Of a stretch of DNA of 64,000 nt, positions 23,575 to 35,958 are shown in pieces. The number at the start of each line of letters is the position of its first letter. Position 1 is the stretch's first letter. The notes under the pieces are model-generated. The model saw only the letters and a program-made list of their open reading frames with translations, ran no database searches and was not told the DNA's origin. This DNA is from Linyphia triangularis (lineage: Eukaryota; Arthropoda; Arachnida; Araneae; Linyphiidae): positions 1,736,001 through 1,800,000 of the forward strand of contig OZ021722.1 of assembly GCA_963978545.1 (NCBI GenBank), in the 5' to 3' direction. The position numbers and the translations under genes were made by a program.

Positions 23575-24937
23575 CTGCTACTAATAACCATCTAAAATTT
23601 TGAACAATTGATCTAACAACGAAAAAAAAAGGCCCTAGCATCAAAACTGACTTAAAAAAAACTTTCCTGGTCATTACTTGCTTTGTTGTGTGACTTTTGC
23701 TTACAATTGATAAAAAATTTACAAATAAATATTTGCAACATTCAGGACCAATACTTAAAATATAATTTAAATACTTAAAAAACAATGATACAATAGCTTT
23801 TCCTTTGGAAGATGCAGCATTGTCAATGACCTTTTCTCTTGCGTTGAACCTACGTGTGCTTTGGAAATATGCAAAAAGTACATTTTTTGTGACAAACTTA
23901 TCTAAGAACTTGGTAATGTTCAGAAGATTTTTTAAAGTTTATTTAATAAATCAAGTGATTACATTATATATTTAATCTTTGAAAATTTCATTAATTATTT
24001 TTTGATTTATAATAGCTTTCATAACTATTTTATTTAAATATTTAAATTAATTTTGAAATACATCTTGAAAGATTACCTAATTAAAAAAAAATTATCAGAA
24101 GAAAAGAACCTATATTTTCTTTTATTGATTATGAATATAATTTTTCTACACTATTAAGTTTAGTAAATTTAAATTAAGTTTATTTTATTGTTTTCGAAAA
24201 TATTTAACATTGCTGTGAAGATATTTTAGGTTTAAAGTCCCAAGTTATCACACACACAAAAAATGCCAGAAAATGATCACCGAACATACATCCAATCCCT
24301 TATACAATATATTAACTAGAATTGTAAAATGCATCCAAGTTTTAATGGAGGTTTCTTTTTCTCTTTCCTGTATGGTAACAAAAAATATTTTACCAGCCTG
24401 CAGTAAGATTTTGGAGGGCATGGGGGGGGGGGGACTGTTGAAATAAAAGGGGGGGGGGGGGAATATCACAAGAATTAGTCACGACACTAACGCAATTTTT
24501 AACAGGTTCGAAACGTTGATTGCCTTGGAAACCATATAAAAACCAAAGCATATTATACTCCAAATTTGATACAGATTTATTAAAATCCGAGTCCCCTCAC
24601 ATTGCATCAATAACTATAAAATAAAGTCTTTCCCTTTATAAAAGCTACTTAAAACGGGTGTAGAGCTATGAAATTTCCAACAAACATAAGTAGTTTTGGT
24701 CTTCACTTTTTAAAAACTGAATTTTTAAATTTAACTTTTTAATACATTTTTTTTACAAAGCAACTTTTAATCAGCTTACAGCTCTGAAATCTTCAACATA
24801 AATAATTTTGGCCTTCCAATTGGATTTTAGCAAATACTGTTAAAATATCCTCAGAGGTAAGAGGTGTTGTTTTATTGTATTAACGGGGGATATTGTTTTA
24901 TTTATCAACATGGGTAAGGGTTTACACAGCAATTAAA

Positions 24938-25151
24938 CTTTCAACGAGTGAAGCGAGCTTATGCTTGGGCAATGATGAACCTTTCAATGAGTGAAGCAGG
25001 CCTGTGATTATGTAACAATGAATTCTTCAACGAACAAAGTGAGCCAGTGCTTATGTGCCAATTAACTTTTTAGTGAGCAAAGTGAGCTGTTTGTGTAGCA
25101 GGGAACCATTCAGCAAGCAAAGCTAGCCTGATCAATAAGAGCCAAAAGTTG
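24938..25151. repeat. Decayed 40-50 bp tandem repeat (unit 3)
   Basis: Copy of 2637-2850 with the same internal divergence between blocks. Confidence 0.7.
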
Positions 25152-25344
25152 GGACTTTTGACACCAATGGCAGGTCTCCACAGTATGAGGCAATGCAGCT
25201 AGTAATGCATATAACACTCTACAGTCACATACTCTCGCAGTATTACTTTACAGCCATATTTTGAAGCACAAAGCTTGTATAAAATTGAAATTCTACTTAT
25301 CCTGGTCATCCAACAGAATTCAGTTGGTCTCCGATTCTAGTGAC

Positions 25345-25390
25345 CTTCAAATTCAAAGAAGAGCCTCTGCCAACTTGTGAAGCTCATTAT
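25345..25390 (-). CDS. Candidate 46-nt exon (unit 3)
   Basis: Copy of 3044-3089 with the same acceptor and weak donor. Confidence 0.3.
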
Positions 25391-25976
25391 CTGAAGAAAG
25401 AGAGAAATTCATGCATATCAACTTAGTTACGAGCTTTACTTGAAAAAAATGTGAATCATACATTTCATTGTCAATCATACATTCATACTATTCAGGTAAT
25501 GAAGAAAGGTTGCGATAATGATATTTGCATTTACGTTAGATGCTGAAAAAAACTAGTTACAAAAATGAACGCAGGTAGAAGTAAAGCAGGACACAGTAAG
25601 AAGTAACTCATTATTTCCAAAATCTATAAAATCTACTTCTAGGTTGATCGTATACTCATTCCCCTCCATATAGCCATTTTGATAAACAATGAATAAAATG
25701 GACAAGCAGAATTACGTATTAAAAATATTAACAAAACTTTATAATAAAAGTCTTTATATGGGTGCCTATTAAATTCGTTATATGGGTGCCTATTAAATCC
25801 TTTATATGCATTATAAATTTGCATTATATATTGCCAACTTTTATGTGCAATTGTAACTCAAACAATTTTCAGCTCAGATTAAGTTTTCATAGTATCTCAC
25901 TATTACATAGAAAATCACCAAGCCGTATCATTAATTATATTTTTTCCTTACCACAAAAACTTGATAGAATGCATTG

Positions 25977-27642
25977 CATACCTGCCAACATTGGCATTTT
26001 CAAATTAGTACAATTTTTACGGAACAAATATTTGCATTCCTATGACTCATGGAAAGTCAAATTGCGACAATATTTATGAATGTAATATAGAAATAATAGA
26101 AATTCTATTACAAATGCAAAAAAAAAAAAAAAAAAAAAAATTTTAAAAATTGCATAGTATTAAAATGCTCTCAAATATAACAAATTGTTACATTTTAGCA
26201 CAAAATGGAAATTATAAAATAAAAAAACTAACTTGGATTTAAAAATAAATCAAATTTAAACTTTACGATGAAATCTCTGATGAGGTTTAAGATTTAGTCT
26301 ACATTACACCTAAATAAAACATGCTTTATGACACAAAAACTCTAGTGAAACATACAATGAGTTGGTGGTATTCAAAGTGTTTAATCACACGCACAAATAT
26401 CAATTATGCAGGCTTTCGAATTCGTATTATTACATTTGATGTTGTCACTGTGCTTTTTAGAATTGATATGAACTTCGACATCAATAAATCCTCCATGAGA
26501 AATCTTAATATCAGATGCATAGATAGAGCAGAATGCAAAATTTGTTTCTTTGTTTGAATTTCTGATGATTAGAAGTAAACCGCTTGGTTTGAAGTAAACT
26601 CCAAAAAAACTTGATATTTTCTGGAATTTTACACCAGGATTGTTTAACTTGGATATTTTAAAATAAATAATTAAAACTAACAAAAAAGCTGAAAACCGAA
26701 AGTGCTTTAATCTCTAAAGTCCGAGAAAACGAAACAGTCGTTCGGTGAGTGCCGCCAAAACAATTGAAAACGGCGGCGTCGCGATTTAGTGCGCAGCGTT
26801 GGAGTACGGTCCAAAAGAAGAAAGAATAAAAAAAAAACTAAAGCACTTTCAGTTTTCTACTTTATTATCTCTAAAGTTCGAGACAACGAAACAATTGCTT
26901 GGTTCGCCAAATCCCGTCGGCAACACAGATGAAAACAATGAATTTCCGGCGCCGCGCTTAGGTACTTTTATTATATACGCGCAACATTATTGTACGGTCC
27001 AAACAGAAGGAAGAACCAAAATCTAAAGCATTTTTGGTTTTCAGATTCTTTGTTAATCTCTTAAGTCTGAGGCAAAACAATAGTTGTTTGGTTCGCCAGG
27101 TCCCGTTGGCTACACAAATGAAAACAGTGCATCCCCGGCGCCGTGTTTAGTGCTATTATTTACGCGCAAGTCCAGTACTATTATTTACGTTTTGGAGTCC
27201 AGTCCAAAAGAAGGTAGAATTAAAAAACTAAAGCACTTTCGGTTTTCTGCTTCTTTATTAATCTGTAAAGCCCGAAAAATCGAAGCAGTGGTTTGGTTTG
27301 CCAAATCTAGTCGGCAACAGAAAAGAACACAATGCATCCTCGCCAACGCGCTTTAGTGCTGAACATATGCGCAATCTTGAAGTGTGAATAAATATTTTGA
27401 CGGACGCGGCAGCTTTGGAAAATCGTTTCGGTTTCGTTGGTGACTTAAAAAAATATTTATAAAAAAAAAAAATAAAAAAAAAAAAAAAAAATAAAAAAAA
27501 AAAAAAAAAAAAAAAAACGGTTTTAGGGAAAAAACGAAAAGTACCGTGAAATCCGTACGATTTTTTTAGCTGTTCGTACACCCGTACAAAATAGTAAAAA
27601 TCCGTACATTGTACGGATGATTCGTACAAGTTGGCAGGTATG
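25977..27642. mobile_element. 1.66 kb TIR element (unit 3)
   Basis: Copy of 3676-5334 with GCATTG flanks at 25971-25976 and 27643-27648. Confidence 0.85.
26696..27386. repeat. Internal tandem repeats of the TIR element (unit 3)
   Basis: Copy of 4395-5085, sharing GGCTACAC with unit 2. Confidence 0.75.
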
Positions 27643-28225
27643 GCATTGTCATCGACGAGTCTATCTGTCAAGTTTCAAATCTAATGGATAAATGCAAGTT
27701 GGTTAATTAGCCCCTCCAAAGATTTACAAACACAAAATCGAAGTTAATATAAAGGACTTAAGATACTGAAATTTTTAGCTAAAAACCAACCCTCAATTCT
27801 GAACATTCAAGTCCATTTTATACTAAAATAAAGAAAAGTCAAAAAAAAAAAAAAAAATTATTCTTAATATATGTATGTTTCATATTTTCTGCCAAGAGCT
27901 GCATACAACACCAGCTTATAAATAACTTATCATTTCAGTGTTTAAGCTGGGGTACAAATTTTCTTCAGCAAAAGAGCTAAGATCACAATTTTTATTTTAG
28001 CAAAGTGCTTACGAGTTCTATTTCTTGTTAATTCCATTAAAACACTTATTATAAAATCATTATTAACTTTACATATAAAGCTATTTTATACCAGAGTTCA
28101 TCTTTTCCAGGGGCGGCGCACCCTGCCTGCCCTTTTTTTATAAAAATAGCGCCTTTCCTGCCCTTTCTCAGAAAAAATTTCATCCTGAAAGAATTCGAAA
28201 AACTTTTGGTTTTTCCCTCCCAACA

Positions 28226-28446
28226 GTATGCTAATTTTATAGCGTCCTGCATGACGTAATAACATTGCTGTGGAGCTACAGTAAGCAAATGTATAAATTT
28301 GTGTGCCTGAGTGTTTTTTCTTCTGCTTGTGCTTTGCCAATGCTTATGTTCTCACCTTAAGATGAATAAAGAATATTCACCTGTTAATGTTTCGTGCTCT
28401 TTTTCGAATAGGATTGATAGGGTCTCTTGTTAGTACGTAGCTAACA
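28226..28446 (+). repeat. Copia 5' LTR, truncated (unit 3)
   Basis: Copy of 5893-6113. Confidence 0.9.
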
Positions 28447-28536
28447 TTAAATGGTAGCAGAGCGTTGGTTCTATTGATCTTGTTCGGGAAAGGAGCCGTG
28501 GTTCAAGTGGTTTAAGAGGATTTAATTCGAAAAAAC

Positions 28537-29661
28537 ATGGCAAGCACAGAGTTTTCAGAAAGTGTGTTGAACTTTCAAAAGTTAAATAAAGACAATTTCA
28601 AGAGTTGGAAATTCAACATGAAAATGTACTTGTTGAGTCAAGGACTTTTTGGTTTCATTGACGCTACAGAGCCAGAACCTGCAGCGGGAGCTTCAGAGGC
28701 AAAGCGGCGTACTTACAAAACTCGGCAAGCGAAGGCACTATCAATAATATACCTGAGTATTGAGGAAGAACTTAAGTCCTTGGTAATGGAAGAGGAAACT
28801 CAAGTCACAGTCTGGAAAGAAATATCTGATGTATTCCAGCCGACTACCAGTGCAAGAATTCCAGCGTCAAGAAAAGAGTTTATAAGCATGAAGTTTACCC
28901 CACCGGAAATGATGACCATGTATGCCGGACGTTTGTTTGGAGCTGCAAAAGATTTAGAACTTGCTGGGGAAATTATTTCTGATGATGAAATTGCCTACCA
29001 ATTACTGTATCAACTGCCTGATAATTATGACAACGTTGTAATGCAATTGTATCAGCTATCTGATGAAAAGTTCACATCACAAGCTGTACGACAAGCCCTT
29101 ATCGCTGAGTATGACAGACTACAACACAAGAACACTTCAAGTCAAATGGGTACCAGTGCATTTTCGTCAACTAGAGCAAACTATAAGAAACGAGAGAATG
29201 CGTCTACAAAGCCAAAAAAGGAGACAAGAACTTGTTACGGTTGTGGGATTGTCGGACACTTATTGAGAAATTGCTGGAAAACCAGGAAAAGGACATCAAG
29301 GAAGATGTCAGAAGAGCACAATTCCAAATATAATACAGCGGAAGCTCTCTTCTCATCGGCAATGATTTCTGGACAAACTCAATCAGATTGGATATTAGAC
29401 ACAGCAGCCACTGACCATTTTTGTAATGACCAATCCTTTTTTACAGACTTTCATCCTATGACGAACAGTCAAGCAACAATTGCTGAAGGAACGACTGAAA
29501 TTTGTGGTATAGGTAATATTAATTTGAGTATTAACGACAAGAATTGTAAAGTAAGTCGTCCATTGAGAAATGTATATTTTGTCCCTGGAATGAGTAGAAA
29601 TTTAATTTCTGGTCGATTAATTGATGATAATGGTTACAGTGCTTTTTTGAAAAATGGTTAA
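28537..29661 (+). pseudogene. Copia Gag-protease (unit 3)
   Basis: The 374-residue translation is identical to units 1 and 2. Confidence 0.93.
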
Positions 29662-29928
29662 GTAATTTTAAGAAATCCTAGAAATGAAAATTTCGTAACT
29701 ATACCATTAATTGATAAATTTTACACAGTTAAAGCAAATGTCATTAAAGAAAATCAAATCGAAGCTCATGTACTTAATAGAAATAATATTATGGTTTGGC
29801 ATGCCAGGTTTGACATTTAAATTCCACAGCATTACGGGAATTTTCTAAAGTTAAAAATGTAGTAGGTCTTGAAAAACTAGCGGGAGTAATTGAAAATTGT
29901 GAAGTTTGCAACTTAAGTAAAGCTACAA

Positions 29929-30531
29929 ATGTTTCTTTTAAAGGACAAAATCAAATTTACAGTACTGAAGTATTTGAACTTGTTCACATGGACTGCACTA
30001 GTGGGTCTTGCACTAGTTAATTCACTTGGTAATTCTAGGTATTTTTTAAGTATCATTGACGATTTTTCGAGGTTTGCAGAAATTTATTTCATAAAAACTA
30101 AGAATGAAGCTTTTGACTGTTTCAAACAATACCAAGCAGAATATGAAAGACAAACAGGTAAGAGAATAAAGCGGATTCGATTCGACAATGGGTTAGAATT
30201 TTGCGCAGGATATTTCGAAACTTATCTAAAGACCCAAGGGATAAAATACGAAAGAACCAATATTTACAGTGCTCAAATGAACGGGACAGCTGATCGTTAT
30301 AATAGATTATTAATAGAGGGTACTCAAGCTATAATGACCCACGCTAAACTACCCAAGAAGTTATGGGCCGAAATTGTATATGCTTTCAATTATTTAAGAA
30401 ACAGGTTCCCACATAAGAAATTAAAAGGAAAAGCCCCATTAAATGTCTGGTTGAGCAGGAAGTTTTTTGTTAGACATTTAAAAATTATAGGAACAGTAGC
30501 GTATACTCATATCCCTAAGCAGCAGAGATAA
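29929..30531 (+). pseudogene. Copia integrase core fragment (unit 3)
   Basis: Translation identical to 7596-8198. Confidence 0.9.
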
Positions 30532-30691
30532 ATTGGATAGAAACGCTAATCGTGGTATTTTAGTAGGTTAAGCCAAAAATACTAAAGGGTATAGGATTTG
30601 GTTACCGGATAAAAATAAAATCATAGAAACTAAGCATGTTAAATTCGATGAACTAATTTGGGGTAATTATATTTCTAACGAGAAAATAAGA

Positions 30692-31342
30692 ATGGAAAAT
30701 TTAGTTAGAATTCACGAAAGTAGTGCAAGCGATTCGGAGGAAATCGAACTAAATGTTGTTCCAAAGGCCGAATCGGAACCTAAACCTGATAGCAAACCAA
30801 CAAAAGGGGTTAAAGATTGGAAACGAGTCGAAAGAATTCGTAAAAACGGTTATTTCCCCAACTATCCTCAAAGGTCTGAATGTCTGAGAAATTTAAACGA
30901 CGCAAAGAAATATTGTGAACAAGTTGGAATGGATTTTAATCCAACTGATTTTGATTTTAAACCTAAAACTTTGAATCTTAACCCGGATTTAAATGGAAAC
31001 ACCTCGAATAAAAAATATTCAGATAGCGAAACTAGCGATTTAACGGATGCATGTTCAGAGTCAGATGCAGAAGCTCATTGCATAGAAAGAGTTATTCCAA
31101 AATCCTTTAAGGAATCTCAAAGGTTACCAGAAAAAGGTGAATGGTTAAATACCATGCGAGAGATTAATACGCTAAACGAGAGGGATGTTTATGATTTAGT
31201 ACCTAGACCACCAGGAGTTAAAATTCTTGGTACAAAGTGGGTTTATAGTCTAAAAAGGGACACTGAAGGAAAGGTTAAAAGATTTAAAGCTAGGTTGGTT
31301 GTAAAAGGGTATAATCAAGTTGAAGGTCTTGATTTTTCTTAA
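30692..31342 (+). pseudogene. Copia RT N-terminus (unit 3)
   Basis: As 8359-9009, with one substitution (SSVSD to SSASD) near residue 12. Confidence 0.9.
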
Positions 31343-31516
31343 ACATTTTCACCTGTCATATGTTTTTCCTTAGTGCGTTTATTTATGGTGTTGTCGGTAG
31401 TTATATAAATGGGTGGACTCATTGTCACCTAGACATTAAATGTGCATTTTTATACGGAAAATTAAATGAAGATATTTATGTTCAACAGCCAGAAGGTTTC
31501 TTAGTGAACACTGGGC

Positions 31517-31569
31517 ATGTTATGAAATAACATGGACCCTTTAATCGCTATAAAGCGATTAAAGGGTCC
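31517..31569. other. Two abutting hairpins in copia RT (unit 3)
   Basis: Exact copy of 9184-9236. Confidence 0.95.
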
Positions 31570-31641
31570 TTTCTAAAGAAGTCACTATACGGACTTCGTC
31601 AATCAAGCAATCAATGGTTTGAAGAATTAAATCTATCACTT

Positions 31642-31902
31642 TTGGAACTGGGTTTTGATAAAATTTTGAATTGTAATTGTGCATACATTTTTGATTCTAA
31701 AATATTAGTTCTTATTTATGTTGATGACTTGGCTGAATTTGTGGAGAATGAGACATTAATGAAAAAGGCTATAAATTTAATGAACTCTAAATTCGATATT
31801 AAAAATTTAGCAAAAAAGCATAGCTTTGTCAAGCATGGAATCAGAGTTTATTTCTTTGTCAGAGACTGTCAAGGAACTCTTATGGTTAACAAGAATAACT
31901 AA
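31642..31902 (+). pseudogene. Copia RT palm fragment with YVDD (unit 3)
   Basis: Identical to 9309-9569. Confidence 0.9.
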
Positions 31903-31922
31903 TAATTGTTCTTTTTTAGTTC

Positions 31923-32133
31923 CTTTCATTAGAACACCTAAAATCTTTTGTGATAGCCAAAGTGCTATATTTTTTTCAAATAATGCAGTAGAAAATCAAT
32001 GAACGAAGCACATCGACATACGTTACAAATTTGTAAAAGATCATTTGGCCTCAAAATTGTTTGGAACTTTTTTACATTTCTGGAAAGCAAAATGTTGTGG
32101 ATTTGTTAACCAAACCTCTAACATTTGAAAAGG
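31923..32133 (+). pseudogene. Copia RNase H remnant (unit 3)
   Basis: Copy of 9590-9800. Confidence 0.8.
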
Positions 32134-32193
32134 TTCAAATTTATTGTGAATGGTTATTTGACCAAAAGTGAAATCCCAAAGAAAGGTGGGATA

Positions 32194-32435
32194 TGTTGGA
32201 GATGTGTTCTTCGGTATTCTAATTTTATAGCGTCCTGCGTGACGTAATAACATTGCTGCGGAGCTATTGTAGGCAAATGTATAAATTTGTGTGTTTGAAT
32301 GGTTTTTTCTTCTGCTTATGCTTTGCCAATACTTATGTTCTCGCCATAGGACGAAAAAAGAATATTCACCTGTTAATGTTTCGTGCTCGTTTTCGAATAG
32401 GATTGATAGGGTCTCTTGTTAGTACATAGCTAACA
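32194..32435 (+). repeat. Copia 3' LTR with mutated polyadenylation signal (unit 3)
   Basis: Copy of 9861-10102 in which AATAAA reads AAAAAA (T to A at 32356). Confidence 0.92.
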
Positions 32436-33183
32436 AAATCGCCTGTCGCGCATACGCATTCATGTTCAAACGTGCATCCTATATATCAGGGACTGAAACC
32501 ATTGAGTAGATGTCCATATAACGTGCTTCATTAGTAGGTGGATTGTAGGGAGCCGTCTTACAATTTCCAAGTGCACATTAGTAAACTCTGATGGCCATTT
32601 CGTACGTGTTTTGATTAAGTGTATTTCGTTGGATTTTTACCATGCCTCCTTCAAAATAGAGAAGAAAGGAATTTGAAAGATTTGATTAACTTAATTAAAA
32701 GGTGTATAACCATCAAGAATTTAAGAATTTAAAAAGAATATTTCCGTTTGGGCACGCGCAATCGTGATGTCCTCCTGTTAAATTTAGGGGGTGTTTTTGA
32801 TAGTTTACCTGTTACAAATTAATTTCAAAACATCCGTTTCATATTTAAAATTGAATATAACAGGAATGCAAAAAAAATTCCAGATTATTTCCAATTCTTA
32901 AATAAATAAAACTTCTATTACAGCTTACATAATAGCGGCATGCAAGGCAAAAAAAAAATCGTCGTTGTGGAGCTAAATTTGATCCAATTTGGAAAATAAA
33001 AAAATGCACAAATTTCAGGGCATAGTCCAAGTTCTTTAGTCGGAATACTCCTTGTGATATCCCACAATGAATAATGTTAAATTTGAAGAAACTCTATTCT
33101 CTATCTGACAATAGCAAAACTAAGAGATGAAGTTTAAGGTTGATTCATTCAAACTTTAGAAAATTTTGAAAGAGTGAAAAGTT

Positions 33184-33265
33184 CTTATCTTAACACATTT
33201 TCATTGCACTAAAACATTCTTATCTTAATTTTACTGATATACTTATCTTAATTTTTACTTATCTT
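33184..33265. promoter_or_regulatory. CTTATCTT cluster (unit 3)
   Basis: Copy of 10851-10932. Confidence 0.35.
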
Positions 33266-33472
33266 AATTTTACCGATATTGTACAGTAATTGAAAGTTGT
33301 GCGATGTTCCACACCCATAGTTCACACTAGAGCAAGAAAGTTATTCTCCCGCACTACTAGCAAAAAAAAAGTGCTACTTTCGCCACAATTTTCTTATTCA
33401 AAATAACTGAAAAAAAAGTTTCATTTTTGTGCATGTTTTGTTATTAAAAAAATGTTTTAAAATATTGATCAT

Positions 33473-34059
33473 ACCTTCGAGCGCTCTTTGAAGCAGTCCT
33501 TTTCTTCTCTGAGCTCTTCAACGTGCAGGAACACTTCTTCAGAGATGGGGCTAGAAAAAGAAACATTACAGTTATACTACAGCATAACGCAGGCTTCATA
33601 ACGAGTTTCATATACAGGCTTATCCAAAAAGGAGGGTTTCGTTCCTTTAAATATTGAATATCCAGAGTGATTTGCACGCAGAAGAAAAAAAAAAGAAAAA
33701 AAAAGGGGAGGGAAAATGTAAGGAAACGTAAGAATAAAATCCATAAAAACAAAGTTTTCATTATAAATCCTTTATAAAAATAGCCAATTTCTATATTCAT
33801 TTACAAATCACTGTTTCTGTTGCCAGCGTGCGCTTGGTGTTGGCATCTAAATTTTAAATATCAAAAACATTTCTATCAGCAATATGTGCAGCAAACAACG
33901 GTTCAAAATTTATTGATTAAAAATGAAAGCGAATTTATGCACCGGCATCCTTTTAAACATCTTTTATTTATTCTGATTAAAAACAATTTTATTCTTTATT
34001 AAAATAATTTTTTGGCAACAGGAAAAAGTTTCAGTTAAATGCTCTTTCAGCGCGATTGG
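33473..34059. repeat. Partial fourth unit and right end of the array
   Basis: This matches the first 587 bp of a unit and stops after CAGCGCGATTGG, where the other units continue with CCAGAATACG. From 34060 the sequence is unrelated (ATGACGGCAAA). This is the right-hand junction of the array. In the units the breakpoint sits inside the palindrome TGGCCA. Confidence 0.95.
33475..33550 (-). CDS. Candidate coiled-coil exon, array copy 4
   Basis: Matches copies 2 and 3. It lies in the truncated fourth unit, so this exon is the array copy nearest the upstream candidate exons of Region 2. If the minus-strand gene is real, its transcript would meet this copy first. Confidence 0.45.
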
Positions 34060-34431
34060 ATGACGGCAAATTGGTTTATTAGTATTCCGTAAAAGCGTCC
34101 TTTAGTGACAGTGGCGATGTTTTTATAGATACACAACCAGAAAACTTAAAAAAATTTTACTCGAGTTCCACCACCCTCCAAAGAAAAAAAAGAAAAGAAT
34201 AATAATAATTTAATCTAGATCTGGTTGAAGAAGCTATTGATAATTATTCAATCACGTTTTCTTGGTTTCCGATTGCAGGGGTCAAAGTGACAAAATAAGA
34301 ATATATAGGATTTTTAAAAAAAAAAATATAGGACAATTTAAAACAAATAACTGCACACAGTTGCTACTGAACTTAAAAATTTAACTCGTTATACATTTAT
34401 ATAGGCGTTATATTGTATTTAAGAGAATGAA
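34060..34431. other. Spacer between the 11 kb array and segment A1
   Basis: AT-rich sequence with no recognisable gene or repeat apart from short A tracts. It separates the array end from the A1 duplication. Confidence 0.6.
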
Positions 34432-34751
34432 AACACACCTTTAAAAAAAGAAATCGCCTGATTCTGAACATGTCATCCGTTACTGTCTCAATATTCCATC
34501 CCTAAATGAAGTTTTATTAATTACATTATTTGCAATCTTGAGTCTTTTGTTTCCAGCATCTATAACTGCTTGAACTGTTCCAATTTCTTTAAGTATTTTC
34601 TTTTTATCTCTGTTTGCAGTCTTTTGTTGGTTCAGATTTATTGTTCAGTGTCGGTTGGATTAGCGGTGAAAATTGGGAGATTTAGCGCCGAACCGGAGAC
34701 TTGGTTTTCCGGAAACCCTAGCGACCGTTTGGATTTGACAACACAACGTAT

Positions 34752-34759
34752 TGACGTCA
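34752..34759. promoter_or_regulatory. Palindromic CRE (TGACGTCA), A1
   Basis: A perfect CREB/ATF-type palindrome in a locally GC-richer 130-bp stretch that also has GCGCCGAACC. It is conserved in A2 at 49972-49979. Whether this is a promoter is not shown. Confidence 0.3.
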
Positions 34760-34946
34760 TTTTAAATTTTAACGACTTTTATGAAAAAGTTGGCTTGATT
34801 TAAAAACCCATCCCACACCTCTTCCAGAAAAAGCAACAGATTGATGAGCCGATGTTGAAATACTAGTATGCAAAATCTGAGAGTACAGCCAAATCTACTA
34901 CACAAATCTCTCAAGGGTTCAGGCAAATAACAAACCAACAACTTAC

Positions 34947-35030
34947 TTTGTTCTTTTCCAGGTAACCTTTCGTCACATTCCGAACGATCACAGCAAATTC
35001 ACCGTTTAGGTGCCTCCTTCCTGATGCCGG
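34947..35030 (-). CDS. Candidate exon ending at GTAAGT, A1 copy
   Basis: On the minus strand an open stretch of 28 codons ends in phase 0 at a consensus donor (AACAAA before GTAAGT). Its end reads NVTKGYLEKNK. The upstream acceptor is unclear; candidates are CAG or AAG near 35012-35022, neither with a good pyrimidine tract. I see no difference from the A2 copy over these 84 nt, although flanks differ. The phase fits the 48634-48690 exon for the A2 copy. No family recognised. Confidence 0.28.
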
Positions 35031-35772
35031 TCATCACTCTCTAAAGGTGACTTGCAATTGGGAGAACATCACCTTCTGTTATCCTCAGGGTTCCCACTCA
35101 AATCACAGAATGAAAAGCCATGACTTTTCAATGACTTTTAAGGGCCATTGAAAATTTGTTTTCAGGCATCATGTTTATATATATATTTTTAATAAAGTAT
35201 ATTCTGCTAAAAAAGTTATAAGTTGGTGAATGCATAACACAAATATGACGGTGCAGATAAGTGGCGGTCACTCGGGAATAGCAAATCCAAGTTGTATTCT
35301 TATAAATTTTGCAGTTGGACACACAACATCGGCATAAATTAAGAACTTTTAAGGACTTCTTAGCATTTTCAAGGACTTTTAAGCACCTCTAAGCATTTCC
35401 AAGCTCTTACAAGGCCTGGAAAATAATTTCTAAAATATTAAGCACTTTTAATGACTTTCAATTACCGTAGGAACCCTTTTCCTGCACTACTGTTTTTCCT
35501 GAGTTCATTAGAACTGTGTTTCCTGCTACAGCTGAGCTCATTACAAACATCTACCTTCTACTTTGGTTCTACTAGCACAGCTTCCAGCGATGCAACCGTT
35601 GATGCCTCCTCAGATGGCCTCTTGGGGAATTGTTTTGTTCTTGTGGTCATCCTTGGGAGCACAAATTCTCTTCTCCAGGTCAGTGTGTCTTGGATGTTAT
35701 TAACGCCATATTGTCCTGATGCAGCTCTTGCATGCTCTCTATATCATATGCCCGGATATCCGTGGAATTCAC

Positions 35773-35828
35773 CTCCCACGATGGTCACCAATCATGTTAC
35801 CAGCAGAAACCCTAAGTCCTAGGTTCAA
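35773..35828 (-). CDS. Candidate 56-nt exon, A1 copy
   Basis: The minus strand has a good acceptor (TTTTTTTGTTTCAG), then 18 open codons beginning LNLGLR and ending GDHRG plus two bases, then AG before GTGAAT as donor. Continuing past the donor hits TGA at once. Splice pattern only. Confidence 0.25.
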
Positions 35829-35958
35829 CTGAAACAAAAAAAATGCCATTATATATATAAAAAAAAAACTACTTAACCATAAGTTAAATGTTTTATGAAA
35901 AAAATTCAAAATTCAGCCAAACTAAATATGAACTGCCATCCACATTTATGTGCCTTTT

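Larger units (their letters stand above)
28226..32435 (+). mobile_element. Dead Ty1/copia element (unit 3)
   Basis: Same element and lesions as in units 1 and 2, with a Val to Ala change in the linker region near 30724 and loss of the AATAAA in the 3' LTR. Confidence 0.95.
22305..33472. repeat. Tandem segmental-duplication unit 3 (11168 bp)
   Basis: Same content and order as units 1 and 2. Private changes include AGTGCAAGC near 30722 (others AGTGTAAGC), TTTTGTGTTG near 23376 (others TTTCGTGTTG), a longer G tract near 24449, and T to A at 32356 inside the 3' LTR AATAAA. The private changes argue for separate genomic copies rather than one copy duplicated by the assembler. Confidence 0.97.

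Noticed and set aside
1..34059. Assembly artefact (the same unit written three times)
   Set aside because: Not fully excluded. But each unit has private SNPs and homopolymer-independent indels, units 2 and 3 share a 26-bp segment absent from unit 1, and the fourth unit is truncated at a defined junction.
35451..35822. 123-codon plus-strand frame in A1 and 121-codon relative in A2
   Set aside because: The two paralogues diverge by frameshifts within the frame. The composition is that of the complement of candidate minus-strand exons.
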